This document shows positions 36,055 to 45,094 of a stretch of DNA of 64,000 nucleotides, in pieces. The stretch comes from Pseudocalidococcus sp964653145 (GTDB taxonomy: Bacteria > Cyanobacteriota > Cyanobacteriia > Thermosynechococcales > Thermosynechococcaceae). The DNA lies in the NCBI GenBank assembly GCA_964653145.1, contig CAZZCG010000004.1, forward strand, positions 62,001-126,000, read 5' to 3'. The notes under the pieces are model-generated. The model ran no database searches. It was not told where the DNA came from and saw nothing but the letters and a program-made list of their open reading frames with translations. The number at the start of each line of letters is the position of its first letter. Position 1 is the stretch's first letter. A program made the position numbers and the translations under genes.

Positions 36055-37524
36055 TTAAAACAGTTCAACTCCGGTGGTCGCCACAAATCTCTCACTATGG
36101 GCTGCTTCCCCACAGGTTTTAGGAGTTGGTAAAACTTTGTCCGGATTGGCCAGTACCTTGGGGTCAAAGGCCCGGCGGAGATTGACCATCGTTTCCAGAT
36201 CAGCAGGGGAAAACATCTCTGGCATGAAGCATTTTTTATCGGAACCAATACCGTGCTCCCCAGAAATGCTGCCACCAACGCGGACACAGAGCTTCAAAAT
36301 TTCCCCGCCCAAGGCCTCCACTGCCTCTAGGGCCCCCGGAATGGCTTCGTTGTAGAGAATCAGAGGGTGTAAATTTCCGTCCCCCGCATGGAACACGTTG
36401 GCGATCTCATACCCATGGGCCTGGCTGAGGTGGGCAATTTCCTGCAAAACGTAGGGTAACTGGGTTCGGGGAATCACACCATCTTGGACAAAATAATTGG
36501 GACTGAGCCGACCGGCCGCCGCAAAGGCTGCTTTCCTGCCCTGCCACATTTTCAAGCGTTCGGTACTCTCCTCTGCAACTTGCACCTGACGCGCCCCATT
36601 GTTTCGACAGATTGCTGCCACCCGCTCACTGAGGTAGGGGACTTCTGCGGCTAAACCATCCACTTCCACTAACAGCACCGCACCGGCATCACGGGGATAG
36701 CAATTGGTCGCCACCACATCCTCCACCGCATTGATGCTGAGGTTGTCCATGATCTCCATGCCCGCTGGAATAATCCCGGCCTTGATAATGTCGGAAACGG
36801 TGACCGCCGCCGCATCAATGGTGGAGAAATCGGCCAGTAAAACTTGAATGGCTTCCGGGGTTGGTAACACTCGCAGGGTAATTTCCGTCGCAATCCCCAG
36901 AGTGCCTTCTGAGCCAACAAAAACCCCTAGGAGGTCATAGCCTGGGTTCTCTGATAATGCTCCCCCAAGATGAATAATCTCCCCAGTCGGTAACACAACC
37001 GTTAATCCCAAGACATGATTGGTGGTCACCCCGTACTTGAGGCAATGGACGCCGCCGGAATTTTCGGCCACATTTCCGCCAATGGAGCAAATAATTTGAC
37101 TGGAGGGATCGGGGGCATAGAAGAATCCGGACTCAGTCACGGCCTGGGTCACCCACGTATTGATTACCCCTGGCTGGACAACAACCCGCTGATTTTCCAA
37201 ATCCACCGCCAAAATTTGGTTCATGCGGGATGTGACGATCAAAATCCCTTCTGCATGGGGGAGAGCGCCACCTGACAGGCCAGTCCCAGAACCACGGGCC
37301 ACAAAGGGGACTCGGTAGTGGTCACAAATTTTCAGGATCTCCGCTACGTCGGCAGTTGTTCGGGGTAAAACCACAACCTGGGGCATGGTTCGGTAGCTGG
37401 CCAGGCCATCACATTCGTACACCAACCGTTCGGCTGGATCAGTGACAATGCCCTCCACCCCCACCACATCAGTTAAGGCGGCAATAATGGCTTGCCAGGG
37501 AGTTACTTGGGTCAGCATGGTCAA
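36055..37524 (-). CDS. glcD: Glycolate dehydrogenase FAD-linked subunit (GlcD-type)
   Basis: A 489-residue FAD-binding oxidase/type 4 family protein. The PCMH-type FAD domain shows VARGSGTGLSGGALP and CSIGGNVAENSGGVHCLKYG; the C-terminal cap ends VFHAGDGNLHPLILYNE and GSISGEHGIGSDKK with the metal/catalytic histidines. In cyanobacteria GlcD-type enzymes oxidise photorespiratory glycolate to glyoxylate. A D-lactate dehydrogenase activity cannot be excluded from sequence. It stands alone; no glcE or glcF lies adjacent. Confidence 0.9.
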   Translation of the reverse strand: MTMLTQVTPWQAIIAALTDVVGVEGIVTDPAERLVYECDGLASYRTMPQVVVLPRTTADVAEILKICDHYRVPFVARGSGTGLSGGALPHAEGILIVTSRMNQILAVDLENQRVVVQPGVINTWVTQAVTESGFFYAPDPSSQIICSIGGNVAENSGGVHCLKYGVTTNHVLGLTVVLPTGEIIHLGGALSENPGYDLLGVFVGSEGTLGIATEITLRVLPTPEAIQVLLADFSTIDAAAVTVSDIIKAGIIPAGMEIMDNLSINAVEDVVATNCYPRDAGAVLLVEVDGLAAEVPYLSERVAAICRNNGARQVQVAEESTERLKMWQGRKAAFAAAGRLSPNYFVQDGVIPRTQLPYVLQEIAHLSQAHGYEIANVFHAGDGNLHPLILYNEAIPGALEAVEALGGEILKLCVRVGGSISGEHGIGSDKKCFMPEMFSPADLETMVNLRRAFDPKVLANPDKVLPTPKTCGEAAHSERFVATTGVELF

Positions 37525-37717
37525 AAACGATCCAGTAATGTTAGGCCGTGGGGCATGGGCATCCCTTTAATTTTGACTTAATTTTTCCCCTGCATTCGTT
37601 CCAGGGAAGCAGCAAAGCCGCCAATTTCCCTGAGAATTTTTTGTGTTTGCGAAATACAAAAGAATTTTATAATTGTAAATAGAAATTTTAAATCCGCATC
37701 CTAGAGCGTTATCTGCT

Positions 37718-38791
37718 ATGCCTGCCGTTCTCAGTCCTGCCAATGTTTTAGATGTTCTCCGCCCGGTGGAAGATCCGGAGTTGCGCCGCAGCTTGGTTGA
37801 GCTAAACATGATTCGCAATGTGGAAATCCAGGCCAATACGGTGCGGTTTACCTTGGTTTTAACGACACCAGCCTGTCCTCTGCGGGAATTCATCGTTGAG
37901 GATTGCAAAAAAGCAGTTCTTACGCTTCCAGGGGTAACCGCAGTCGAGGTGGATGTGACGGCGGAAACGCCCCAACAAAAAAGCTTGCCGGATCGCACCT
38001 CTATTTCTGGAGTTAAAAATATCATCGCTATTTCCAGTGGGAAAGGGGGGGTGGGTAAAAGCACCGTGGCGGTGAATATTGCGGTTTCTTTGGCGGCGGC
38101 GGGGGCCAAGGTTGGAATGATTGATGCAGACATTTATGGCCCCAACGTCCCCACCATGCTTGGACTGGAGCAATCCATTGTTGAAGTCCGAAAAACACCC
38201 ACTGGGGATGTCCTTGAACCTCCCAGTAACTTCGGGGTGAAGATGGTTTCCATGGGGTTTTTAATTGATCCGGATCAACCCGTGATTTGGCGTGGGCCGA
38301 TGCTGAACGGGATTATTCGCCAGTTTCTCTACCAGGCCGAGTGGGGCGAACTGGATTACTTGATCGTGGATTTACCCCCCGGAACCGGCGATGCTCAGTT
38401 AACCTTGGCCCAAGCGGTGCCCATGGCTGGTGTGGTGATTGTGACGACCCCCCAAACCGTAGCCCTTCAGGATGCGCGCCGGGGCTTAAAAATGTTTCAA
38501 AACTTAGGAGTGCATGTCCTGGGCCTGGTGGAGAATATGAGCTATTTTATTCCCCCGGATTTGCCGGATCGTCGTTACGATATTTTTGGCTCCGATGGGG
38601 GCGAGCGCATGGCCCAGGAATTGGGAGTGCCGCTTTTGGGCTGTATTCCCTTGGAACTGGATGTGCGCAGGGGTGGCGATGCTGGCCTGCCGATTGTGTT
38701 AAACGCGCCCGAATCGGCTTCAGCCCAGGCCCTGCGAGAAATTGCCCAACGGGTGGCGGCCCAAGTTTCCATTGCAGCCCTGGGAGCCTAG
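37718..38791 (+). CDS. mrp: Mrp/NBP35-type P-loop ATPase, iron-sulfur carrier
   Basis: A 357-residue protein with an N-terminal MIP18/DUF59 domain (about 5-80; VLRPVEDPELRRSLVELNMIRNV) and a C-terminal MinD-like ATPase with the deviant Walker A SSGKGGVGKSTVAVN and a switch region DLPPGTGDAQLTLAQ. Such proteins carry and transfer Fe-S clusters. A CxxC-type site is not in its usual Nbp35 form. The upstream 190 bases are AT-rich and probably hold its promoter. It is divergent from glcD. Confidence 0.93.
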   Translation: MPAVLSPANVLDVLRPVEDPELRRSLVELNMIRNVEIQANTVRFTLVLTTPACPLREFIVEDCKKAVLTLPGVTAVEVDVTAETPQQKSLPDRTSISGVKNIIAISSGKGGVGKSTVAVNIAVSLAAAGAKVGMIDADIYGPNVPTMLGLEQSIVEVRKTPTGDVLEPPSNFGVKMVSMGFLIDPDQPVIWRGPMLNGIIRQFLYQAEWGELDYLIVDLPPGTGDAQLTLAQAVPMAGVVIVTTPQTVALQDARRGLKMFQNLGVHVLGLVENMSYFIPPDLPDRRYDIFGSDGGERMAQELGVPLLGCIPLELDVRRGGDAGLPIVLNAPESASAQALREIAQRVAAQVSIAALGA

Positions 38792-38904
38792 GAAAACCCT
38801 GAGCAAAAGCTGCCCGAGAATTAGCCGACAGCCCCTCGGATTTGATAGATTGAGTGGCAGACGATACTTGACCTTGTTTTTAAGCGACCAAACTGAGTAC
38901 AGTA

Positions 38905-39873
38905 ATGCCTTTTGAAATTAATCGGGGCCTGGGAAAATATAATTCAACCAGAGATTTACATGCGGCATTGGGAATTACCCTTGGGGCAACCCCTGGAGAC
39001 ATTCGCAAACGGTATCTGAAAATAGCCAAGAGCTTGCATCCGGACAGTCGAGACGATGGAGATGACAAAAAACTGGCCAGCGACCTCCTTTCCAAGTTGA
39101 TTAATCCAGCCTATCAAGTCCTCTCCCAAGAAAAAGAACGGGAAGAGTATGAAATTATTCTTCGGCTATTGGGACAGCAATTGGTGGCCGGACAAATTCC
39201 CCTTGACACTGATTCAGAAATTGTTCAGGCGATTCTTAAAGCTCCCAATCCACAGGCGGTTTACCTGGAAGCCCTCGAGGCCCTGGTGAAAAATCAATAC
39301 GAAAACCTCTCCACTAGCCTTGCCATCACTGAGCAAATTAGTGAGTTGAATTTGGCTTATCTCTGGCGACAACAGGGCGGAAATGCACCCCCTGCTTATG
39401 CCCAGTCCAAGTCTGCCGGTGCCTCCCCTGCGTTTTATGGCACAACAGCCCCAACCGCAAGCACCCCATCTCCCGGTTCAGTGGATCCCGCCAAATCAAC
39501 GGTTCCCCCCGGCACCAGCGGGAGTGCAGATACCTACACGGAACAATACGTCCGTCGGGCTCAGGAGTTTATGAAAAAGGGTAGTTATCAGCCGGCTATC
39601 AAAGAACTCAGAGATGCCCTGAAGCTGAACCCCAGCAGTAGTCGCTGCCATGCCCTTATGGGAGAGATTTACCTACAGCAGGGCCAGGCCACGATGGCCA
39701 AGGTCAGTTTTCGCCGAGCCTTGGAACTCAATCCCCAGGAAGCAAAGGCCGTTGCTGGCATGGAAGTTGTAGCTAAGTTGGAGAAGAAAAACCTGCAAAA
39801 AGCTCAGCAAACACCCCCCCCGAAAGCTGGAGGTGGTGGTCTCTTTGGACTATTTGGCAAGAAAAATAAGTAG
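38905..39873 (+). CDS. J-domain protein with TPR repeats
   Basis: A 322-residue protein. The N-terminal J domain (about 15-85) has the HPD tripeptide at residues 45-47, so it can stimulate a DnaK-type Hsp70. A Pro/Ala/Ser-rich linker (about 160-210) leads to two TPR units (about 215-280; AQEFMKKGSYQPAIKELRDALKLNP) and a Lys/Gly tail. No zinc-finger region is present, so it is a type III J protein. It lies 24 bases before hisZ but is functionally unrelated by sequence. Confidence 0.88.
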   Translation: MPFEINRGLGKYNSTRDLHAALGITLGATPGDIRKRYLKIAKSLHPDSRDDGDDKKLASDLLSKLINPAYQVLSQEKEREEYEIILRLLGQQLVAGQIPLDTDSEIVQAILKAPNPQAVYLEALEALVKNQYENLSTSLAITEQISELNLAYLWRQQGGNAPPAYAQSKSAGASPAFYGTTAPTASTPSPGSVDPAKSTVPPGTSGSADTYTEQYVRRAQEFMKKGSYQPAIKELRDALKLNPSSSRCHALMGEIYLQQGQATMAKVSFRRALELNPQEAKAVAGMEVVAKLEKKNLQKAQQTPPPKAGGGGLFGLFGKKNK

Positions 39874-39896
39874 GACAACGGATTAAATACTGAATT

Positions 39897-41120
39897 ATGG
39901 TCTATCAACCCCCCACCGGTGGACGTGATCTGCTTCCCTTGGATGTGGCCCAACAGCGCTGGCTGGAATATCGATTGGAGCATACGTTTCAACGCTGGGG
40001 TTATCATGAAATTGTCACACCGACCCTGGAGCGCTTGGATACCCTCATGGCGGGCGGGGCAATTCGTCCTGAAACGGTCATGCAATTGCAGGATGGGGAA
40101 GCCGATTGGTTGGGACTCAGGCCAGAGTTAACCGCCTCCATTGCGCGGGCCGCCGTTACGCGCCTGGCTGGAACTCCATTGCCACAGCGGTTGTATTACA
40201 AAGCCAATGTCTTTCGTCAGGCCAGTGCGAAGGGTTTGAATCGACGCCAAGAATTTTTCCAGGCCGGGGTGGAACTCATCGGTGGTTCTGGCTTGCGGGC
40301 CAACGCTGAAATTCTGTTTCTTCTCCAAGATTGCTTAGACACCCTTGGACTCCAGGCCTGGTCTGTGGTGTTGGGGGAAGCTGGTCTAACTCAATGTTTA
40401 CTCAACACCTTTCCCCCGGCCTGGCAGGCACAAATTCGCCAGCATGTGGCCCAGTTAAACCGGGTAGCCCTCCTGGAATTACCCCTACCGGAAACAGAGC
40501 GACAACGGGCCCTGGATTTGCTGGATCTGCGAGGCCCCGCCACAGCGGTACTGACTAAGCTCCAGGCCTGGCCCTTAGATGCCCTTGGGGAACAACGCTT
40601 AGCGGAATTGCAGCAGCTATTGGGAATTGTTGGAGAAAGGTTAACTATTATTCTTGACCTGAGTTTAATTCAAACCTTTGACTACTACACGGGCCTGGTG
40701 TGGGATGTGGTCGCCTATGCCAATGGGGATCTGCGGGTTGTGGCCCAAGGGGGACGCTACGATCAACTGCTTGGGATTTACAGTGCTGATGGGCTATCCC
40801 AACCGGGAATTGGCTTTGTGTTTAATCTGGAAAATCTTCAGCAGAGTCTAGCCAGCCAGGGTCAACTCCCCCAAGAACCGCCGCGGAGTCAATGGTTGGT
40901 TGCCCCCACCTCAGAGCAAGCCCTAAAAGCGGCCTTTGACCATGCCCAGACCCTGCGTTTGGAAAATGATGTCCGAGCAGAATTGGCCCTAGAGGCTGCA
41001 TCACCGGAGCAACTGCGAGCCCAAGCCCAACGCCAACAAATTCCCTACATCGCTTGGATCGATGAATCTGGTCAACCCACCGTTGAATCTGTCTCGCCCC
41101 AGGAGGTGCTGCGATGCTAA
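39897..41120 (+). CDS. hisZ: ATP phosphoribosyltransferase regulatory subunit
   Basis: HisZ is a catalytically inactive paralogue of histidyl-tRNA synthetase that activates short-form HisG and confers histidine feedback. Class II fold blocks are recognisable (PPTGGRDLLPLD; LRPELTASIARAA; GGRYDQLLGIY with GIGFVFNLE) while the C-terminal anticodon-binding domain is reduced. The 407-residue length fits. The gene overlaps hisG by seven bases (ATGCTAA), so the partners are translationally coupled. Confidence 0.94.
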   Translation: MVYQPPTGGRDLLPLDVAQQRWLEYRLEHTFQRWGYHEIVTPTLERLDTLMAGGAIRPETVMQLQDGEADWLGLRPELTASIARAAVTRLAGTPLPQRLYYKANVFRQASAKGLNRRQEFFQAGVELIGGSGLRANAEILFLLQDCLDTLGLQAWSVVLGEAGLTQCLLNTFPPAWQAQIRQHVAQLNRVALLELPLPETERQRALDLLDLRGPATAVLTKLQAWPLDALGEQRLAELQQLLGIVGERLTIILDLSLIQTFDYYTGLVWDVVAYANGDLRVVAQGGRYDQLLGIYSADGLSQPGIGFVFNLENLQQSLASQGQLPQEPPRSQWLVAPTSEQALKAAFDHAQTLRLENDVRAELALEAASPEQLRAQAQRQQIPYIAWIDESGQPTVESVSPQEVLRC

Positions 41121-41773
41121 CCATTGCCATGCCCAAGGGGGCCCTGCTAAAGGACAGCATTAAAACCCTACAGCAGGTTGGTCTAGACTTTTCCGCCCTC
41201 ACGGATAACTCCCATCGCCAATTGCAGATTTTAGATCCGACCGGCCAGGCGCGGGCCTTATTAGTGCGGGCCCAAGATGTGCCGGTCTATGTGGAGTATG
41301 GTCAAGCCCAATTGGGCATTGTGGGATATGATGTCTTGCAAGAAAAAAGCCCCGAGGTGGCCCAAATTGCCGATTTGAAGTTTGGAGGCTGTCGGCTGTC
41401 GGTGGCCGTTAAGCAAACCAGCCCCTACCAATCGGCCCGGGATTTACCTGCCCACGCCCGGGTAGCTTCGAAATTTGTCAACTGCGCCGCCGCCTATTTT
41501 CAAAGCTTGGATTTACCCGTAGAAGTGGTGCCCCTGTCTGGCTCCGTGGAACTTGGCCCCCTCACCGGAATGGCTGAGGCCATTGTTGACCTGGTCTCCA
41601 CAGGACGGACCCTCAAGGACAATGGACTGGTGGAATTAGAGCAATTGTTCTACAGCACTGCTCGCCTTATTGCCCACCCCCTCAGTTATCGCCTGGATAG
41701 TGAGCAATGCCGGGCCTGGTCAAAGGAGATTGAGAAGCAACTCGCCTGCATAGACGCACCCACGTCAACGTAA
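41114..41773 (+). CDS. hisG: ATP phosphoribosyltransferase, short form catalytic subunit
   Basis: It catalyses the first step of histidine synthesis, joining PRPP and ATP. The 219-residue length is the short form that lacks the C-terminal regulatory domain and depends on HisZ, which is encoded just upstream with an overlap. Recognisable parts are TIAMPKGALLKDSI, the periplasmic-binding-like core and the PRPP loop DLVSTGRTLKDNGL. A complete hisZG pair. Confidence 0.96.
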   Translation: MLTIAMPKGALLKDSIKTLQQVGLDFSALTDNSHRQLQILDPTGQARALLVRAQDVPVYVEYGQAQLGIVGYDVLQEKSPEVAQIADLKFGGCRLSVAVKQTSPYQSARDLPAHARVASKFVNCAAAYFQSLDLPVEVVPLSGSVELGPLTGMAEAIVDLVSTGRTLKDNGLVELEQLFYSTARLIAHPLSYRLDSEQCRAWSKEIEKQLACIDAPTST

Positions 41774-41926
41774 TCCAGGAATCCTTAGCTGAGAGCGATG
41801 TGTAATGTTCCGTTACAAAACTATTGTCCCTGTGACAATTCTTGAAAAAAGTTCTATAGTCTAGGGCAGTGTTGGGGGTTCCGTTAAGGTTCCTATTCAT
41901 TTCTTGACTTTTTTTAATGTGTGGTG

Positions 41927-42397
41927 ATGAGTGTGTCTAACAAACGTAAATTTCACTTTAGTGAGCAGGAATGGGCTGGCCTGGTGAATTCCCGTCAACA
42001 GTTGGATCAACCTGTGTTTGAACCCACTGTCAGCTCCTCAGGTGCATTGGATTTACAGGCTGAACTTGAGTATAAGCGCCAAATTGTTCAGCAACAGGCC
42101 GCTGAGATTAGTCGCCTGCGTTGGCAAGTTCGTCATCTTGAGGCCCAGTGCAAATCCCAGGGACAGCCCTCACAGGAGGCCAATAAATCAGCTAGTAATC
42201 CTCAAGCTTTGGCCGGTCAACTCGAGCCCTCAAGTTCCAGAACTTCATCAACAGTTGCCTTGGCGGCTAGTCATCATTGGGCTGACATGACCCCGGCCTG
42301 GCAGAATGTTTCTTTAGGGATTCGTCCCTGGCAAGCTCAACCCCCTCGATCTCAACGGCGGATGCAAGTTGAATTACCAAATTTTGCCCGACGTTAA
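41927..42397 (+). CDS. Hypothetical protein with coiled coil
   Basis: A 156-residue protein that I do not recognise. A short N-terminal FHFSEQEWAGLVNSRQQL segment is followed by a predicted coiled coil (about 45-75; ELEYKRQIVQQQAAEISRLRWQVRHLEAQ) and a Ser/Pro-rich, likely disordered C-terminus ending in basic residues. It starts at ATG 41927; GTG codons at 41921 and 41924 are alternatives. The upstream spacer holds two adjacent inverted repeats. It lies 23 bases before glmS. Confidence 0.6.
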   Translation: MSVSNKRKFHFSEQEWAGLVNSRQQLDQPVFEPTVSSSGALDLQAELEYKRQIVQQQAAEISRLRWQVRHLEAQCKSQGQPSQEANKSASNPQALAGQLEPSSSRTSSTVALAASHHWADMTPAWQNVSLGIRPWQAQPPRSQRRMQVELPNFARR

Positions 42398-42420
42398 CTT
42401 CCACAATTTAGGAGTCCGCT

Positions 42421-44316
42421 ATGTGTGGCATTGTTGGCTACATTGGCCCCCAGTCTGCCCCTGAAATCCTGTTAGAAGGACTCCGAAAACTGGAATATCG
42501 GGGCTATGATTCCGCTGGAATTGCTGCTATCTGGGAGGGAGAGCTCCACTGCATCCGCGCCAAGGGTAAACTTATCAATCTTCAGGAAAAATTAGAAAAA
42601 CTGGAGCTGCCAGCCCGTCTCGGCATCGGCCATACCCGTTGGGCTACCCATGGTAAACCGGAGGAGTACAATGCTCACCCCCATCGTGATGCCAGTGGCC
42701 GACTTGCGGTTGTCCAAAATGGCATTATTGAAAACTACCGAGAATTGCGGGAATCCCTCCAGGCCAAGGGCTATGTCTTTCACTCCGATACCGATACAGA
42801 AGTTATCCCCCATCTGATTGCCGATTTTCTGAGCCAAGCAGAACCCAACACCACGCCCTCTAACCACAGTCTTCTAGAAGCAGTGCGCCAGGCGGTGCAG
42901 CATTTACAGGGAGCCTTTGCCATTGCAGTGGTTTCCGCTGATTTCCCCGATGAATTAATTGTCGCTCGCCAGCAGGCTCCCCTCGTTTTAGGCTTTGGCC
43001 AAGGGGAATTTTTTTGTGCTTCTGATACCCCTGCCCTAGTTCCCTACACCCGTGCGGTACTGCCCCTGGAAAATGGTGAAATTGCTTGTCTCACCCCCAC
43101 TGGGGCTGAAATCTATGACTTTAGTGGCCAGCGTTTGCGGAAAACCCCCCGCACCTTGAACTGGAATCCTGTTCTAGTGGAAAAACAGGGCTTTAAACAC
43201 TACATGCTCAAGGAAATTTATGAGCAGCCGGGGGTGGTTCGCAGTTGCCTGGAATATTACCTGCAGGACAGTTGGCAACCCAGAGATTCCATCAGTCCAA
43301 TTAAATTAAATCTTCCGGAAGCAATCTTGACTGATCTGGAGCAGGTGCAGATCTTGGCCTGTGGCACCAGTTGGCACGCGGGCCTGGTGGGTAAGTATCT
43401 TTTGGAGGGCCTAGCCCAAGTTCCGACTACGGTGCAGTATGCTTCTGAGTTTCGCTATGCCCCACCCCCGATTACTCGCCAAACCCTGACCATAGGGGTA
43501 ACTCAATCCGGAGAAACGGCAGATACCTTGGCCGCCCTAGAACTGGAATTGCAACGACGCGCCCACCTCACCCCAGAATTTCAACCGCGACTTTTGGGGA
43601 TTACGAACCGACCGGAGAGTAGTCTGGGGCATTTAATCCCCCACATCATTGATACCCACGCTGGCATTGAAATTGGGGTTGCCGCGACTAAAACCTTTGT
43701 TGCCCAACTCCTGGCGTTTTACCTCCTGGCCCTTGACCTGGCCTGGCGACGACAAACCATTACTCCCCTGCGCTTGGGCGAGATTATCCAGCAGCTACGG
43801 CAACTGCCAGCCCAAGTGGAGCAAATCCTTGAAAGCCAAGAACGCTACATCGAAGCCCTCTCCCATGATTTTGCCGATACCCAAGACTTCATTTTCCTAG
43901 GGCGCGGCATTAATTTTCCCATTGCCTTGGAAGGAGCCCTGAAGCTCAAGGAAATTAGCTACATCCACGCTGAGGGATATCCGGCCGGAGAAATGAAACA
44001 TGGCCCCATTGCTCTGTTGGACGCTAAAGTGCCCGTGGTGACCATTGCCATGCCGGGATCGGTGTTTGAAAAAGTCCTCTCCAATGCCCAGGAAGCTCGC
44101 GCCCGTGATGCTCGCCTCATTGGAGTCACCCCCATGGAAGAACAGGATGCCCGAGATACCTTTGATGACTTACTGCCGGTGCCAGAGGTGGATGAATTAC
44201 TCTCGCCAATTTTGACCGTGATCCCCCTCCAATTGCTGGCCTACCACATTGCAGCGCGGCGGGGCCTGGATGTGGATCAACCCCGGAACTTGGCCAAGTC
44301 TGTCACCGTTGAATAG
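42421..44316 (+). CDS. glmS: Glutamine-fructose-6-phosphate aminotransferase (isomerizing)
   Basis: GlmS converts fructose 6-phosphate and glutamine to glucosamine 6-phosphate, the entry to amino-sugar and peptidoglycan synthesis. The N-terminal class II amidotransferase domain starts MCGIVGYIG with catalytic Cys2, followed by GHTRWATHG. Two SIS domains follow (ILACGTSWHAG and FLGRGINFPIALEGALKLKEI), ending with DQPRNLAKSVTVE. The 631-residue length is slightly above the Escherichia enzyme. No glmS ribozyme is seen in the short upstream gap. Confidence 0.97.
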   Translation: MCGIVGYIGPQSAPEILLEGLRKLEYRGYDSAGIAAIWEGELHCIRAKGKLINLQEKLEKLELPARLGIGHTRWATHGKPEEYNAHPHRDASGRLAVVQNGIIENYRELRESLQAKGYVFHSDTDTEVIPHLIADFLSQAEPNTTPSNHSLLEAVRQAVQHLQGAFAIAVVSADFPDELIVARQQAPLVLGFGQGEFFCASDTPALVPYTRAVLPLENGEIACLTPTGAEIYDFSGQRLRKTPRTLNWNPVLVEKQGFKHYMLKEIYEQPGVVRSCLEYYLQDSWQPRDSISPIKLNLPEAILTDLEQVQILACGTSWHAGLVGKYLLEGLAQVPTTVQYASEFRYAPPPITRQTLTIGVTQSGETADTLAALELELQRRAHLTPEFQPRLLGITNRPESSLGHLIPHIIDTHAGIEIGVAATKTFVAQLLAFYLLALDLAWRRQTITPLRLGEIIQQLRQLPAQVEQILESQERYIEALSHDFADTQDFIFLGRGINFPIALEGALKLKEISYIHAEGYPAGEMKHGPIALLDAKVPVVTIAMPGSVFEKVLSNAQEARARDARLIGVTPMEEQDARDTFDDLLPVPEVDELLSPILTVIPLQLLAYHIAARRGLDVDQPRNLAKSVTVE

Positions 44317-44371
44317 AGCTTGAAAATAGGATTCAAAAAATTCCAGGCCCCTTGAGTCAGTCTTCCCAAGA

Positions 44372-45070
44372 CTATGGAGCGGAAGAAGCAGCCACGTTTT
44401 CGTAAAGGCACCCATCTTCCATGTGAATCAACCGATCCGCCACATCTAAAATTCGGTTGTCGTGGGTCACCATCAGAATCGTACAACCCTGCTCCTGAGC
44501 TAGTGTTCGCATAATTTCCACCACATCCCGTCCAGATTGTTTGTCAAGGGCGGCGGTAGGCTCATCGGCCAGTACTAGTTTGGGATAGCCCACCAGGGCC
44601 CGGGCAATGGCCACCCGTTGTTTTTGTCCCCCGGAAAGGTGATGTGGGTAGTAGTCCAGGTGATCCCCCAGGCCCACAGCCGTTAACATGGTTTCTACCC
44701 GTTCTTGGGCAATGGCTGTGGGGATTTCCGGTTGTAAGTCCATGGTCATCAACACATTTTGGCGGGCGGTGAGGGCATGGAGCAGGTTATGGGCCTGGAA
44801 AATGTAGCCCGTTTGGCGGCGGATGAGAATTTGTTGTTGGGTGCTGGAGTGGCGTAATTCTTGCCCCAAAACTTTTAAACTGCCCTCCTGTGCAGATCGC
44901 AGGGCCCCAATCAGGGTGAGCAGGGTGGTTTTTCCAGAACCAGAGGGCCCAGTCATAATCACAATTTCTCCAGGATAGATTTGGGCCTGGAGATTAAACA
45001 ACACCTGTTTCCGCAATCGCCCACTGCCAAAGTAGTGATTTAAGCCTTGAATATCAATGACGGCATCCAT
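44372..45070 (-). CDS. devA: DevA-type ABC transporter ATP-binding protein
   Basis: A 232-residue ATPase with Walker A GPSGSGKTTLL, signature LSGGQKQRVAIARAL and Walker B LVLADEPTAALD, and an H-loop in VTHDNRILDVADR. It belongs to the DevA/MacB-like group. It is the last gene of a devB-devC-devA operon in DevBCA order, 24 bases after devC. ATG 45070 has GGAG upstream; a TTG at 45091 is less likely. With DevB and DevC it would energise TolC-dependent export of lipids or other envelope components. Confidence 0.9.
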   Translation of the reverse strand: MDAVIDIQGLNHYFGSGRLRKQVLFNLQAQIYPGEIVIMTGPSGSGKTTLLTLIGALRSAQEGSLKVLGQELRHSSTQQQILIRRQTGYIFQAHNLLHALTARQNVLMTMDLQPEIPTAIAQERVETMLTAVGLGDHLDYYPHHLSGGQKQRVAIARALVGYPKLVLADEPTAALDKQSGRDVVEIMRTLAQEQGCTILMVTHDNRILDVADRLIHMEDGCLYENVAASSAP

Positions 45071-45094
45071 GGGGGTATTCTCCGGCAGCAATTC

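Noticed and set aside
41801..41817. NtcA box in TGTAATGTTCCGTTACA
   Set aside because: The GTA and TAC halves are separated by nine bases, not the eight required by the NtcA consensus.
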